From: Celeribacter naphthalenivorans
GTDB lineage: Bacteria; Pseudomonadota; Alphaproteobacteria; Rhodobacterales; Rhodobacteraceae
Reading direction: 5' to 3'
Assembly (NCBI RefSeq): GCF_020524585.1
Contig: NZ_JAIVLK010000003.1
Coordinates: forward strand, 519,301 to 583,300
Length of the DNA stretch: 64,000 bases
Shown here: in pieces, positions 35,354 through 45,034 of the stretch
How the letters are laid out: the number at the start of each line of letters is the position of its first letter
Numbering within the stretch: position 1 is the stretch's first letter
Notes under the pieces: model-generated
What the model saw: only the letters and a program-made list of their open reading frames with translations
Database searches by the model: none
What the model was told of the DNA's origin: nothing
Translations under genes and position numbers: made by a program

Positions 35354-36163
35354 ATGAGCGAGCTTCCCGGCATTGTCATCACCGGCGCCTCTGGCCGGAT
35401 GGGCCAGATGTTGATCAAAACCGTCGTGGCCTCCGACAAATGCAAACTTGTGGGCGCCGTCGAGCGCGCGGGCAGCGATTGGATTGGGCGGGATGTCGGC
35501 GAAGCCATGGGCGGCACGGCTCTGGGCATTACGGTCACGGATGACGCGCTTGAGGCCTTCTCCCATGCGCAAGCTGTGATCGATTTCACCGCTCCTGAGG
35601 CGACCGTCGCCTTCGCGGCGCTGGCGGCACAGGCCCGTTGTGTCCATGTCATCGGCACCACCGGCATGTGCCCCGAGGAGCTGAAAAAGATCGAAGCCGC
35701 CTCCCGCCACGCCACGATCATTCGCGCGGGCAATATGTCCCTTGGCGTCAACCTTTTGACCAAGCTCACAAAAATGGTCGCCGCCGCTTTGGATGCCGAT
35801 TACGACATCGAAATCATTGAGGCGCATCACAATCGCAAGGTCGATGCACCCTCAGGAACTGCGCTCATGTTGGGCGAGGCGGCCGCCGAGGGCCGTGGTG
35901 TGAAACTCGATGAGGTCCGCGACTCGGGGCGTGATGGCATCACCGGCGCGCGCAACAAAGGTGATATCGGCTTTTCCGCCATCCGGGGCGGCGACATCAT
36001 CGGCGAGCATGATGTGATGTTCGCGGGCGAAGGTGAGCGCATCATCCTGCGCCATGTCGCCTCTGATCGCTCACTTTTTGCCAAAGGCGCCGTGAAAGCC
36101 GCGCTTTGGGGGCAGGGGCAGAAACCGGGCGAATACGATATGCTCGATGTGCTCGGCCTCTAA
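35354..36163 (+). CDS. dapB: 4-hydroxy-tetrahydrodipicolinate reductase
   Basis: 269 residues. Rossmann motif [34 protein letters not shown] and the catalytic [16 protein letters not shown] identify DapB, which reduces HTPA with NAD(P)H on the lysine/diaminopimelate pathway. The start has AGGAGA 8 nt upstream. A bidirectional terminator lies at 36191-36216. Confidence 0.97.
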   Translation: MSELPGIVITGASGRMGQMLIKTVVASDKCKLVGAVERAGSDWIGRDVGEAMGGTALGITVTDDALEAFSHAQAVIDFTAPEATVAFAALAAQARCVHVIGTTGMCPEELKKIEAASRHATIIRAGNMSLGVNLLTKLTKMVAAALDADYDIEIIEAHHNRKVDAPSGTALMLGEAAAEGRGVKLDEVRDSGRDGITGARNKGDIGFSAIRGGDIIGEHDVMFAGEGERIILRHVASDRSLFAKGAVKAALWGQGQKPGEYDMLDVLGL

Positions 36164-36164
36164 C

Positions 36165-36189
36165 TTTTTCTTGGCAAAAATACTCAAAA
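36165..36189. repeat. GAGTATTT-type 3'-end motif, copy C
   Basis: On the minus strand this reads GAGTATTTTTGCCAAGAAAA. It starts right at the dapB stop and runs into the terminator at 36191. It matches copies A and B. Confidence 0.55.
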
Positions 36190-36190
36190 C

Positions 36191-36216
36191 AAAACCCGCA
36201 GGCGACTGCGGGTTTT
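36191..36216. terminator. Bidirectional terminator between dapB and the DUF1674 gene
   Basis: A perfect 11-bp stem, AAAACCCGCAG (36191-36201) with CTGCGGGTTTT (36206-36216), has a GCGA loop and T- and A-rich flanks, serving both convergent genes. Confidence 0.9.
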
Positions 36217-36220
36217 TCTT

Positions 36221-36418
36221 TTAGAAATCGATGGCGAGGCCTTTTTTCTCCCAATCGCCATAGCGCACGGGCTCGGGCCCATCGCGTCCGCCCAATTCTG
36301 TCGGCATGGCATTTACCGCCGCGTCACGGGCCTTGCGACGCTCTTCCGCCTCGGCCAGCGCGCGCTGGGCGGCGGGGGGGAGGTGCGACATATCGTGTTG
36401 TTCGGGTTGCTCACTCAT
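36221..36418 (-). CDS. DUF1674 / succinate dehydrogenase assembly factor 4-like
   Basis: 65 residues. The invariant C-terminal motif RYGDWEKKGLAIDF defines DUF1674, the family of mitochondrial SDHAF4, which helps flavinylated SdhA assemble. The start is the ATG at 36416-36418 (MSEQPEQHD) with AGGAG upstream. Divergent from rsmB. Role in bacteria inferred from the eukaryotic homologue. Confidence 0.88.
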   Translation of the reverse strand: MSEQPEQHDMSHLPPAAQRALAEAEERRKARDAAVNAMPTELGGRDGPEPVRYGDWEKKGLAIDF

Positions 36419-36477
36419 GAGGAGCTCCTTTCGGATGATCTTGTCCGGCTTGCCCTTGTGATATACGGGGTTGGACC

Positions 36478-37758
36478 ATGAAAACAAGATCAACAGATGT
36501 CGCCGGGCTTGCCGCCCGCCGGGCCGCTCTGGCCCTTTTGGATGCCGTGCTCGTCGAGAAGCGGCTCCTCTCCGAAGTGCTGTTGCAGCGCACCAAGGAT
36601 CTCACGCCCGAAGATCGCGCCCGTGCGCAGCGTCTGGTGACCGAAGCGTTGCGGGTCACAGATCGCTGCGACCGGATGCTTGGGCCGCATCTCTCAAAAC
36701 GCCCCGCGCCGCATGTGATGAACGCGCTGCGCCTTGGGGTGTTCGAGATTTGCGCGATGAATGAGGCGGCGCATGGCGTGGTGAACGCCTATGTGACGCT
36801 GATGCAGGAGCGCCCAAAATCCAGCCATTTCAAAGGGCTGGTCAACGCGGTGCTACGCAAGATCGATGCGGATAAGGCAAAATGGGACACTCTGCCTGCG
36901 CCGATGCTGCCGAAATGGCTGCGCAAACCTCTGGTGGCGGATTTCGGCAAGGCTGATGTCAGCGCCATGGAGGCGGTGCAGGCCAAGGGCGCGCCCCTCG
37001 ATCTGACGGTGAAAAACGACGCCGAAGGCTGGGCCGAAAAGCTTGGCGGTGAGGTTCTTCCGACCGGCTCCGTGCGGTTGGATGGCTCTGTGCAGGTCAC
37101 GAAACTCGATGGTTTCCAAGCGGGGGATTGGTGGGTGCAAGATGCGGCCGCCAGCTTGCCCGCCCGCATTCTGGCGCCGGAAAAAGGCGTCCGCGTGCTC
37201 GATATGTGCGCGGCTCCCGGCGGCAAAACGATGCAGCTCGCCGCGATGGGTGCCGAGGTCACTGCGCTTGATATTTCCGAATCGCGCATGGCGCGCGTTC
37301 AGGAAAACCTGTCCCGCTGCTCTCTCTCGGCGGAAATTTGCGTCGGCGATGCGCTGGAATATGAGGGCGGGCCGTTCGACGCGATCCTGCTCGATGCGCC
37401 CTGTACCGCTACGGGCACGATCCGGCGTCACCCGGACCTGCCGCATGTCAAAGACGGCTCGGATTTTCCGGGGCTTTTTGAGTTGCAGGAACATCTGATC
37501 GACCGGGCTTTGGGGATGCTCAAACCCGGCGGAAAACTGGTCTATTGCACCTGTTCTCTCTTGATCGACGAGGGCGAGGAGCAGGTGCGCGACGCCATGG
37601 CGCGGCACCCTGATCTGCGCATCGATTTGGAGGCGCTGAAAATCCCCGGAATTGAACCCGAGTGGATCGGTGAGGAAGGTCTGCGCACACGTCCCGACTA
37701 TTGGGCGGAGCGCGGCGGGATGGATGGTTTCTTTATCACGGTCCTGCGACGGGGATAA
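36478..37758 (+). CDS. rsmB: RsmB/NOP-family rRNA cytosine methyltransferase
   Basis: 426 residues: NusB-like RNA-binding domain (about 10-140) and SAM-dependent methyltransferase (about 220-426). SAM motif I is VLDMCAAPGGKTMQLAAMG; the two catalytic Cys motifs are LLDAPCTATGTIRRHPD and VYCTCSLLIDEGEEQV. RsmB makes m5C967 in 16S rRNA; the exact target in this organism is inferred. It heads a row of co-directional genes with heparinase-like, purH and lspA. Confidence 0.92.
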   Translation: MKTRSTDVAGLAARRAALALLDAVLVEKRLLSEVLLQRTKDLTPEDRARAQRLVTEALRVTDRCDRMLGPHLSKRPAPHVMNALRLGVFEICAMNEAAHGVVNAYVTLMQERPKSSHFKGLVNAVLRKIDADKAKWDTLPAPMLPKWLRKPLVADFGKADVSAMEAVQAKGAPLDLTVKNDAEGWAEKLGGEVLPTGSVRLDGSVQVTKLDGFQAGDWWVQDAAASLPARILAPEKGVRVLDMCAAPGGKTMQLAAMGAEVTALDISESRMARVQENLSRCSLSAEICVGDALEYEGGPFDAILLDAPCTATGTIRRHPDLPHVKDGSDFPGLFELQEHLIDRALGMLKPGGKLVYCTCSLLIDEGEEQVRDAMARHPDLRIDLEALKIPGIEPEWIGEEGLRTRPDYWAERGGMDGFFITVLRRG

Positions 37759-37851
37759 CGGATCGGCATTTCCCGATGACATCCGGGGGCGCGCCCGCTA
37801 TCTTCGGCGCAATTGAGAATGACCCGGTTAACAGGGTGGGGCAGGCCCGAA

Positions 37852-39597
37852 ATGTCGCAAAGCGAGGATTGGCGCGCGAAGAACGTCCGCCGCATGAACA
37901 AGTATCATGCGTGGGTTGCCGCGCGTGCGACGCCCGCTTTGGGATTCGTGTCTCAGCCTGAGCCCAAATCCATCGGGTCTTTCGCGCGGGGCCGCCAGTT
38001 GATCGGTGGCAATTTCCTGTTTGCGGGCTTTCTGGTCGAGGCACCGAATGCCTCGATCTGGGACATCGAAGCCCCCGCGTCGGGATTTGTCGAAGAAATT
38101 CATGGCTTTGCCTGGCTCGACGATTTGGCCGCCGTGGGCGATTACAACGCGCGCCACCGGGCGCAGGACTGGATCAAGGATTGGGTTGAACGGTTCGGCG
38201 GTGGCAAAGGTCCGGGCTGGACGCCGGATTTGACCGGGCGTCGGCTCATTCGCTGGATTCACCACGCGCTGTTTTTCCTCTCCGGGCAAGAGGCGGAGGT
38301 CTCGAATGCTTTCTACAAAACGCTCGGCCAGCAGACGATTTTCCTCTCGCGCCGTTGGCGCACGGCCAGTCCCGGTTTGCCCCGGTTCGAGGCACTGACG
38401 GGGCTCATTTACGCCGGTCTGTCTTTGGTCGGCATGGAAGAACATGTCGCCCCCGCCGTCAAAGCGCTGGCGGAGGAATGCGAGGCGGAGATTGACGCCG
38501 AGGGCGGTCTGCCGACACGCAACCCGGAAGAGTTGTTGGAGGTCTTCACGCTGTTGACCTGGGCCGCGGCGGCTCTGTCGGAAGCGGGAAAGATCGCCGA
38601 AGAATCGCATCTCGCCGCGATTGAACGGATCGCGCCGACGCTGCGCGCGCTGCGCCATTCCGATGGCGGGCTGGCGCGGTTTCATGGCGGCGGACGCGGC
38701 ATCGAGGGGCGTCTCGATCATGCCTTGGCCAGTTCCGGCAACAAAGTGCCGCCGGGGCAGGGGCTTCACATGGGGTTCCTGCGGCTGGCGGCGGGGCGGA
38801 CCTCGATCATCATTGACGCGGCCACCCCGCCGAAACTCGAAGCGTCTTTTAATGCCCATGCCTCGACCCTGGCGTTTGAGCTGACCTCCGGGCGCCGGCC
38901 TTTGATCGTGAATTGTGGGGCAGGCAGCAGTTTTGGCCCGGATTGGCGCCGTGCGGGTCGGGCCACGCCGTCGCATTCCACATTGGGGATCGAAGGGTTT
39001 TCGTCCTCGCGTCTGGGCGCGAAGCGGATGATCGGCGGGCATCTGCGCGAATTTCTGGCCGATATTCCGACCGAAGTGCGCCTTGAGCTGCGCACCAATG
39101 ATGATGGCGGCGGTTTCGTTGCCGGGCACAATGGCTATGTCAGAACCCACGGCCTCACGCATATTCGCCAGATCGAGCTGTCGAAAGACGGGCGTGGCAT
39201 TGCGGGCGAGGACACTTTGGCGACGATCACCGGCGAGGACGAACGGCAATTCGACCGGATGATGGACCGGCTCAAACTTCAAGGCATCCCGTTTCAGGTC
39301 CGGTTTCACCTTCATCCCGATGTGGATGCGGAACTGGATATGGGGGGGGCTGCTGTGTCCTTGGCGCTCAAATCCGGCGAGATTTGGGTGTTCCGTCATG
39401 ACGGTCGCGCGAAATTGAGCCTTGAGAGGTCGGTTTATCTCGAAAAAAACCGATTAAAGCCGCGTGCGAGCAAACAAGTGGTTCTATCTGCGACGGCAAT
39501 GGATTATGCGACCCGTGTCCGTTGGACATTGGCCAAGGCGCAGGAGACGCCGACAACGCTCCGCGATCTTGAGATGGACGACGAGACTCTGATCTGA
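37852..39597 (+). CDS. Heparinase II/III-family protein
   Basis: 581 residues. The N-terminal half is helical (alpha/alpha toroid, about 20-300; SLVGMEEHVAPAVKALAEEC, HSDGGLARFHGGGRG) and the C-terminal half is a beta-sandwich (ELTSGRRPLIVNCGAGSS, TPSHSTLGIEGFSSSR). The family contains uronic-acid polysaccharide lyases, but this conserved Rhodobacterales member between rsmB and purH has no signal peptide, so the substrate may be internal. The ATG at 37852 is chosen; another Met lies 14 codons on. Confidence 0.85.
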   Translation: MSQSEDWRAKNVRRMNKYHAWVAARATPALGFVSQPEPKSIGSFARGRQLIGGNFLFAGFLVEAPNASIWDIEAPASGFVEEIHGFAWLDDLAAVGDYNARHRAQDWIKDWVERFGGGKGPGWTPDLTGRRLIRWIHHALFFLSGQEAEVSNAFYKTLGQQTIFLSRRWRTASPGLPRFEALTGLIYAGLSLVGMEEHVAPAVKALAEECEAEIDAEGGLPTRNPEELLEVFTLLTWAAAALSEAGKIAEESHLAAIERIAPTLRALRHSDGGLARFHGGGRGIEGRLDHALASSGNKVPPGQGLHMGFLRLAAGRTSIIIDAATPPKLEASFNAHASTLAFELTSGRRPLIVNCGAGSSFGPDWRRAGRATPSHSTLGIEGFSSSRLGAKRMIGGHLREFLADIPTEVRLELRTNDDGGGFVAGHNGYVRTHGLTHIRQIELSKDGRGIAGEDTLATITGEDERQFDRMMDRLKLQGIPFQVRFHLHPDVDAELDMGGAAVSLALKSGEIWVFRHDGRAKLSLERSVYLEKNRLKPRASKQVVLSATAMDYATRVRWTLAKAQETPTTLRDLEMDDETLI

Positions 39598-39621
39598 CCG
39601 CCACAAAGATGGACTGCCACC

Positions 39622-41211
39622 ATGACCGACCTTTATCCCGTGAAGCGCGCGCTTCTTTCCGTATCCGACAAAACCGGCCTTGTTGATCTGGGCAAGGCGC
39701 TGGCTGCCAAGGGGGTTGAACTGCTCTCCACCGGCGGGTCGGCAAAGACGCTGCGTGACGCGGGGCTCGATGTCAAAGACGTCTCCGAGGTCACCGGTTT
39801 CCCGGAGATGATGGACGGCCGTGTGAAGACCCTGCACCCGCGTGTGCATGGCGGGCTTCTGGCGCTGCGCGACAATGCCGAGCATGTTTCTGCGATGGAG
39901 GAGCACGGCATTGGCGGGATCGATTTGCTGATCGTGAACCTCTACCCGTTCGAGGCCGCTTTGGCCCGTGGCGCGGAGTATGATGAGATGATCGAGAACA
40001 TCGACATCGGTGGTCCGGCAATGATCCGTGCGGCGGCGAAGAACCACGGGTTCGTCACAACCGTGGTGGATGTCGAGGATTACGACGCGCTGATCGCAGA
40101 GCTTGACGCCAACGACGGCCAGACCTCCTATGCTTTCCGGCAGAAAATGGCCCAGATCGCCTATGCACGCACCGGCGCCTATGACGCTGCCGTGTCGAAT
40201 TGGATGGCCTCTGCGATTGGCGAAGAGGCCCCGCGTCGTCGTGTGGTTGCCGGTCAGATCAAACAGACGCTGCGCTATGGCGAAAACCCGCACCAGTCGG
40301 CGGCCTTTTATGTCGATGGCTCGGAACGTCCGGGTGTCGCCACCGCCGTGCAGCATCAGGGCAAAGAGCTGTCCTACAACAACATCAACGACACCGATGC
40401 GGCGTTCGAACTGGTCGCCGAATTCGACCCGGCGGAGACGCCCGCTGTGGCGATCATCAAACACGCCAACCCCTGTGGTGTGGCCAAGGGTTCGACGCTT
40501 TTGGAAGCCTATAACAATGCTTTCGACTGTGACCGCACCTCTGCTTTCGGTGGCATTGTCGCGCTGAACCAGGTGCTCGATGCGGAAACCGCGAAAGCCA
40601 TCGTTGAGATCTTTACCGAGGTCGTCATCGCCCCCGGTGCGACCGACGATGCGAAAGAGATTTTCGCTGCGAAAAAGAACCTGCGTCTGCTGACCACCGA
40701 AGGTCTGCCGAATGTCATGGAGAAGCCGAACACGATCCGTCAGGTCGCGGGCGGCTATCTGTTCCAGGATAAAGACGCCGGTTTCGTTGGTATGGACGAC
40801 CTTAAAGTCGTGACCGAGAAAGCGCCGACGCCGGAGCAGATGAAAGACCTTTTGTTCGCATGGAAAGTCGCGAAACACGTCAAATCCAACGCCATCGTTT
40901 ACGTCAAAGACCAAGCCACGGTTGGCGTGGGTGCGGGTCAGATGTCGCGTCTCGATTCCGCACTGATCGCCGCCAAAAAGGCCGAGCGTATGGCCGAAGC
41001 CATGGGCCTGCCGGAACCGCTGACCAAAGGGTCCGCTGTGGCCTCTGATGCGTTCTTCCCCTTTGCCGACGGTCTTCTCGAAGCTGCCGCTGCTGGCGCG
41101 TCTTGCGTGATCCAGCCGGGTGGTTCGATGCGTGACCAAGAGGTGATTGATGCCGCCAATGAGGCCGGTCTCGCCATGGTTCTCACCGGCATGCGCCACT
41201 TCCGTCACTAA
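39622..41211 (+). CDS. purH: AICAR transformylase / IMP cyclohydrolase
   Basis: 529 residues. The N-terminal MGS-like cyclohydrolase domain (about 1-195; [48 protein letters not shown]) and the C-terminal formyltransferase ([16 protein letters not shown] with catalytic Lys-His, [18 protein letters not shown]) give the last two steps of IMP synthesis. lspA begins 9 bp after the stop. Confidence 0.98.
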   Translation: MTDLYPVKRALLSVSDKTGLVDLGKALAAKGVELLSTGGSAKTLRDAGLDVKDVSEVTGFPEMMDGRVKTLHPRVHGGLLALRDNAEHVSAMEEHGIGGIDLLIVNLYPFEAALARGAEYDEMIENIDIGGPAMIRAAAKNHGFVTTVVDVEDYDALIAELDANDGQTSYAFRQKMAQIAYARTGAYDAAVSNWMASAIGEEAPRRRVVAGQIKQTLRYGENPHQSAAFYVDGSERPGVATAVQHQGKELSYNNINDTDAAFELVAEFDPAETPAVAIIKHANPCGVAKGSTLLEAYNNAFDCDRTSAFGGIVALNQVLDAETAKAIVEIFTEVVIAPGATDDAKEIFAAKKNLRLLTTEGLPNVMEKPNTIRQVAGGYLFQDKDAGFVGMDDLKVVTEKAPTPEQMKDLLFAWKVAKHVKSNAIVYVKDQATVGVGAGQMSRLDSALIAAKKAERMAEAMGLPEPLTKGSAVASDAFFPFADGLLEAAAAGASCVIQPGGSMRDQEVIDAANEAGLAMVLTGMRHFRH

Positions 41212-41220
41212 GGACACATC

Positions 41221-41694
41221 ATGCGGATCACGGCACTGACAGCGCTGATCACCTTTGTGATAGACCAGCTCTCGAAATGGGCCGTGGTCCAAGTCATGAA
41301 TCTCAAAGAGGTGGGGCAGATCGACGTTCTGCCCCCCTATCTCGTGTTCCACATGGCGTGGAACCGGGGCGCCAATTTCGGGCTTTTGTCCGGGCATGGC
41401 GATCTGTTGCGCTGGGGCTGGGTGGTGCTGGCGGTGGTGATTTCGATCTGGGTTCTGCTCTGGGTCCGTCGCGAACAGTTTTCTGCGCTGGGCCAAATCA
41501 GTGCCGGGCTTTTGATCGGCGGCGCGCTGGGCAATGCCATCGACCGGATCGTCTACGGCGCTGTGGCGGATTTTCTCAACATGTCTTGTTGCGGCTTTTC
41601 CAACCCCTATTCCTTCAATGTCGCCGACATCACGATTTTCGCGGGCGCCTTTGGCCTGATCCTTTTCACGGGCGAGACAAAAAACCGGACGTGA
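41221..41694 (+). CDS. lspA: Lipoprotein signal peptidase II
   Basis: 157 residues with four membrane helices. Catalytic Asp residues are in GGALGNAIDRIVYGAVADFL and FNVADITIFAG; FHMAWNRGANFGLL is a further family signature. It cleaves prolipoproteins before the lipidated Cys. The next gene encodes a lipoprotein. A pair of Cys (NMSCCGFSNP) replaces residues seen in other family members. Confidence 0.95.
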   Translation: MRITALTALITFVIDQLSKWAVVQVMNLKEVGQIDVLPPYLVFHMAWNRGANFGLLSGHGDLLRWGWVVLAVVISIWVLLWVRREQFSALGQISAGLLIGGALGNAIDRIVYGAVADFLNMSCCGFSNPYSFNVADITIFAGAFGLILFTGETKNRT

Positions 41695-41751
41695 CCTTGG
41701 TGTCAGTCTGGTTTAAACAGGCTCAGACGCGATTTGCGGAGGAAGGTTTTT

Positions 41752-42216
41752 ATGGTCTCGAATGTGTTCAAAACGGCTCTGTGCCTTGTGGCTTTGACCG
41801 CGCTTGTGGCCTGTGGTCAGAACAAGGAACGCGTTCCGAACCGGATCAAAACCGGGCCGGATGAGTTTTCGATCCTGCCCGCCAAGCCTCTGCAAGCCCC
41901 GGAAAGCTATAGCGCGCTGCCTGCTCCGACGCCGGGTGGGGCGAACCGTACCGATCCAACACCCAAGGTCGATGCGATCGTCGCATTGGGCGGACGTGTG
42001 CCGACGGGCGGTGTTGATGGCGGGATCGTGTCCTATGCCTCGCGCTATGGTGTCGATCCCGAAATTCGTGCGGAGCTTTATGAGGCCGACGAAGGTCGTC
42101 GCAAAGGTCGTGGCAGCTATGAACGCGCCTACAAACGTCTTGCCCTCGACCCCTATGCCGAATGGGAACGCCTGCGCGCCCTCGGCATTGATGTGCCGAC
42201 TGCCCCCGAACAATAA
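41752..42216 (+). CDS. DUF3035 lipoprotein
   Basis: 154 residues. Lipobox LTALVACGQ makes the mature start Cys about 20. The rest is a Pro/Arg-rich secreted domain (RVPNRIKTGPDEFSILPAKPLQAPESYSALP) typical of DUF3035. Function unknown, probably envelope-associated. The ATG at 41752 has GGAGGAAGG upstream; an in-frame start six codons earlier is less likely. Confidence 0.88.
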   Translation: MVSNVFKTALCLVALTALVACGQNKERVPNRIKTGPDEFSILPAKPLQAPESYSALPAPTPGGANRTDPTPKVDAIVALGGRVPTGGVDGGIVSYASRYGVDPEIRAELYEADEGRRKGRGSYERAYKRLALDPYAEWERLRALGIDVPTAPEQ

Positions 42217-42316
42217 GCGGATCGCGGCGCTTCACGTCCGCGTCAACCCGGTTGTGCTGGCTTCGGCTTTTGCGCACACTCGCGGCGTAATTGATCTGAC
42301 GCACAAAGGTGCTTTC

Positions 42317-43660
42317 ATGAAATATGGTTTGGCGGCCCTTGTGGCGTTCGCTTTCCCCGCAATCTCCCCGGCTTGTGCGGCTGAGGTGAGCCATTACACT
42401 CTGGACAATGGCATGGAGGTCGTCGTGTTGGAGGACCACCGCGCCCCCGTGGTGGCCCATACCGTGTGGTATAAAATCGGCGCCGCCGATGAGCCCGCGG
42501 GCAAAAGCGGCATCGCGCATTTCCTTGAGCATCTGATGTTCAAGGGCACGGACGATCTCTCCTCTGGCGAGCTGTCGGAAACCGTGACGCGCAATGGCGG
42601 ATCGGACAATGCCTTCACCTCTTGGGATTATACCGCCTATTATCAAAGGATTGCGGCGGATCGCCTGCCTTTGATGATGGAGATGGAAGCGGATCGGATG
42701 CGCGATCTGCAAATGACCGAAGACGATGTGAAAACCGAACGTCAGGTCATTTTGGAAGAGCGCAACCAGCGGATCGACAACGATCCCGGCGCTCTGTTCC
42801 GCGAACAGACCCGCGCGGCACAATATCTCAACCACCCTTACGGCGTGCCGATCATTGGCTGGCGTCAGGAGATGGAACAGCTCTCGCGCGACGATGCGTT
42901 TAATTTCTACCACCGCTATTATGCGCCGAATAATGCCATTCTCGTGGTCGCTGGCGATGTCGATCCCGAAGAGGTTCTGGATCTCGCCAAGACCTATTAT
43001 GGCCCCGTCGCGCCCTCGCCCGATCTCGCGCCCCGATTGCGTCCGCAGGAGCCGCCGCAACTGGCGGAGCGGCGCATGACCATGAGCGATCCGCGCGTGG
43101 CGCAGCCCTCGATCAGCCGCACCTATCTGGCCCCGGAACGCGATCCGGGCGATCAGGAAAAAGCGGCGGCGCTGCAAATTCTGGCCGAGCTTTTGGGCGG
43201 CAATTCCACGACCTCCTATCTGGCGCGCAACCTGACCTTTACCGATCCCAAGGCGATCTATGTCGGCGCCTATTACGACGGCACGTCGATTGATGACGCC
43301 ACTTTCGGTCTGATCATGGTGCCAAGCCCGGAAGTGTCGATGGAAGACGCCGAAGCCGCGCTCGACGCGACGCTTGCGCAATTTCTGAAAGACGGCGTCG
43401 ATCTTGCGGAATTCGAGCGGCTGCAAACCCAGCTGCGCGCCAGCCGGATTTATGCCGAGGACAATATCGAAGGCCTCGCCCGTCAATACGGTCAGGAATT
43501 GGCCGTTGGCCTGTCGCTCGACGACATCGAATCTTGGCCGGATATTTTACAAGCGGTGACGCCGGACGATGTCATGGCCGCCGCCAATGAGGTGTTCGAC
43601 CGCCGCCACGCCGTCACCGGCTGGCTCATGCCCGCGACCACTGAAGGAGCCGAAGGATGA
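42317..43660 (+). CDS. M16 zinc metallopeptidase, catalytic partner
   Basis: 447 residues. Signal peptide (MKYGLAALVAFAFPAISPACAA) then an M16B fold. The inverted zinc motif is HFLEH (GIAHFLEHLMFKG) with the downstream Glu in ERQVILEERNQR. M16 pairs degrade or process peptides in the periplasm. Its stop overlaps the next M16 gene by 4 nt (ATGA), so a heterodimer with that non-catalytic partner is likely, as in mitochondrial processing peptidase. Confidence 0.92.
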   Translation: MKYGLAALVAFAFPAISPACAAEVSHYTLDNGMEVVVLEDHRAPVVAHTVWYKIGAADEPAGKSGIAHFLEHLMFKGTDDLSSGELSETVTRNGGSDNAFTSWDYTAYYQRIAADRLPLMMEMEADRMRDLQMTEDDVKTERQVILEERNQRIDNDPGALFREQTRAAQYLNHPYGVPIIGWRQEMEQLSRDDAFNFYHRYYAPNNAILVVAGDVDPEEVLDLAKTYYGPVAPSPDLAPRLRPQEPPQLAERRMTMSDPRVAQPSISRTYLAPERDPGDQEKAAALQILAELLGGNSTTSYLARNLTFTDPKAIYVGAYYDGTSIDDATFGLIMVPSPEVSMEDAEAALDATLAQFLKDGVDLAEFERLQTQLRASRIYAEDNIEGLARQYGQELAVGLSLDDIESWPDILQAVTPDDVMAAANEVFDRRHAVTGWLMPATTEGAEG

Positions 43661-44964
43661 AACATTTTCTGAGTGCAATCATCGCGATGCTTTGGCTGAG
43701 CCTGCCCGCGCAGGCCGCCGTTGAGGTGCAGACCGTGGAAAGCCCTGGTGGCATCAACGCCTGGCTGGTCGAAGAGCATTCCATCCCCTTCACCGCGCTG
43801 GAGATTCGCTTTCGTGGTGGTACGGCGCTGGATCGTCCGGGCAAACGCGGCGAGACGAATCTGATGATGGCGACGCTCGAAGAGGGCGCGGGAGACTTGG
43901 ATGCACAGGGCTTTGCCGAGGCGCGCGATGCGCTGGCCGCGAGTTTCAATTTCGATGCCTATATGGATTCGGTGACGATCTCGGCGCGCTTTCTGACCGA
44001 GAACCGCGACGAGGCCATGGCGCTGTTGCGCACTGCTTTGATGGAGCCGCGGTTTGATCAGGAGGCCGTCGACCGGGTGCGCGGTCAGGTCCAGTCCATC
44101 CTGCGCAGTTCAGAGACCGATCCGGGCGATATCGCCTCGAAAATGTTCTACAAACAGGCCTTTGGCGATCACCCCTATGGCAGTGACGACAATGGCACGG
44201 CTGAGAGTGTAGCCGGTCTGACCCGTGACGATATGTTCCTCGCGAAAGACCGCGTGATGACCCGTGATCGTCTCTATGTTGGCGCCGTGGGCGATATTTC
44301 TGCCGAAGAACTTGCGACGCTTTTGGACGATCTTTTGGGCGATTTGCCGGAGAGCGGGCCGGAGCTGCCGGAACGTGTCGAGCCGGCGCTGGCGGGGGGC
44401 GTCACAGTCGTGCCCTTTGACACGCCGCAATCTGTGGTGATGTTCGGGCAAAAGGGCATCACGCGCGACGATCCCGATTTCATCCCGGCTTACATGGCGA
44501 ATGAGGTGCTGGGCGGTCATGGCGAATCGCGGCTCATGGATGAGGTGCGTGAAAAGCGTGGCCTGACCTATGGCATCGGCTCGTATCTCGTGCCGTTCGA
44601 TCACTCCGAATTGGTCATGGGTCAGTTTTCGTCTGGCAACGCCGTGGTGGCCGAGGCGATTGATGTGGTGAAAGACGAATGGGCAAAATTTGCCGAGACG
44701 GGGTTGACCGCCGAAGAGTTGGAAATGGTGAAAACCTATCTCACCGGTGCCTATGCCTTGCGGTTTGACGGCAATGGCCCGATCGCGCGCATTCTCGTTG
44801 GCATGCAGATGGACGGGCTGTCGCCGGATTACATCACCACGCGCAATGAACAGATCGAAGCGGTGACGCTCGATGACATCAACGCGGTGATCCAGCGGCT
44901 TTATGACCCGGAAAGCCTGTCTTTTGTGGTGGTCGGTAGCCCCGAAGGTCTGGTGACGAACTGA
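43657..44964 (+). CDS. M16-family peptidase, non-catalytic partner
   Basis: 435 residues. Signal peptide (MKHFLSAIIAMLWLSLPAQA). Where the catalytic partner has HFLEH, this protein has GETNLMMATLEEG, so the zinc ligands are missing. The glycine-rich loop of alpha subunits and the MDEVREKRGLTYGIGSYL substrate-binding segment are present. Translationally coupled to the active M16 gene. Confidence 0.9.
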   Translation: MKHFLSAIIAMLWLSLPAQAAVEVQTVESPGGINAWLVEEHSIPFTALEIRFRGGTALDRPGKRGETNLMMATLEEGAGDLDAQGFAEARDALAASFNFDAYMDSVTISARFLTENRDEAMALLRTALMEPRFDQEAVDRVRGQVQSILRSSETDPGDIASKMFYKQAFGDHPYGSDDNGTAESVAGLTRDDMFLAKDRVMTRDRLYVGAVGDISAEELATLLDDLLGDLPESGPELPERVEPALAGGVTVVPFDTPQSVVMFGQKGITRDDPDFIPAYMANEVLGGHGESRLMDEVREKRGLTYGIGSYLVPFDHSELVMGQFSSGNAVVAEAIDVVKDEWAKFAETGLTAEELEMVKTYLTGAYALRFDGNGPIARILVGMQMDGLSPDYITTRNEQIEAVTLDDINAVIQRLYDPESLSFVVVGSPEGLVTN

Positions 44965-44981
44965 GATCGCATCAGGAAAAT

Positions 44982-45013
44982 CCGCCCGATTTCGCCATGG
45001 TCGAATCGGGCGG
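44982..45013 (-). terminator. Stem-loop between M16 operon and mutL
   Basis: CCGCCCGATTTCG (44982-44994) pairs with CGAATCGGGCGG (45002-45013) with one bulged base and a 7-nt loop. It has a short T run only in the minus direction (complement of AAAA at 44977-44980), although both neighbours are on the plus strand, so it may instead stabilise the M16 transcript 3' end. Confidence 0.4.
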
Positions 45014-45034
45014 TGTCATGCTACGCCTAGTGGT

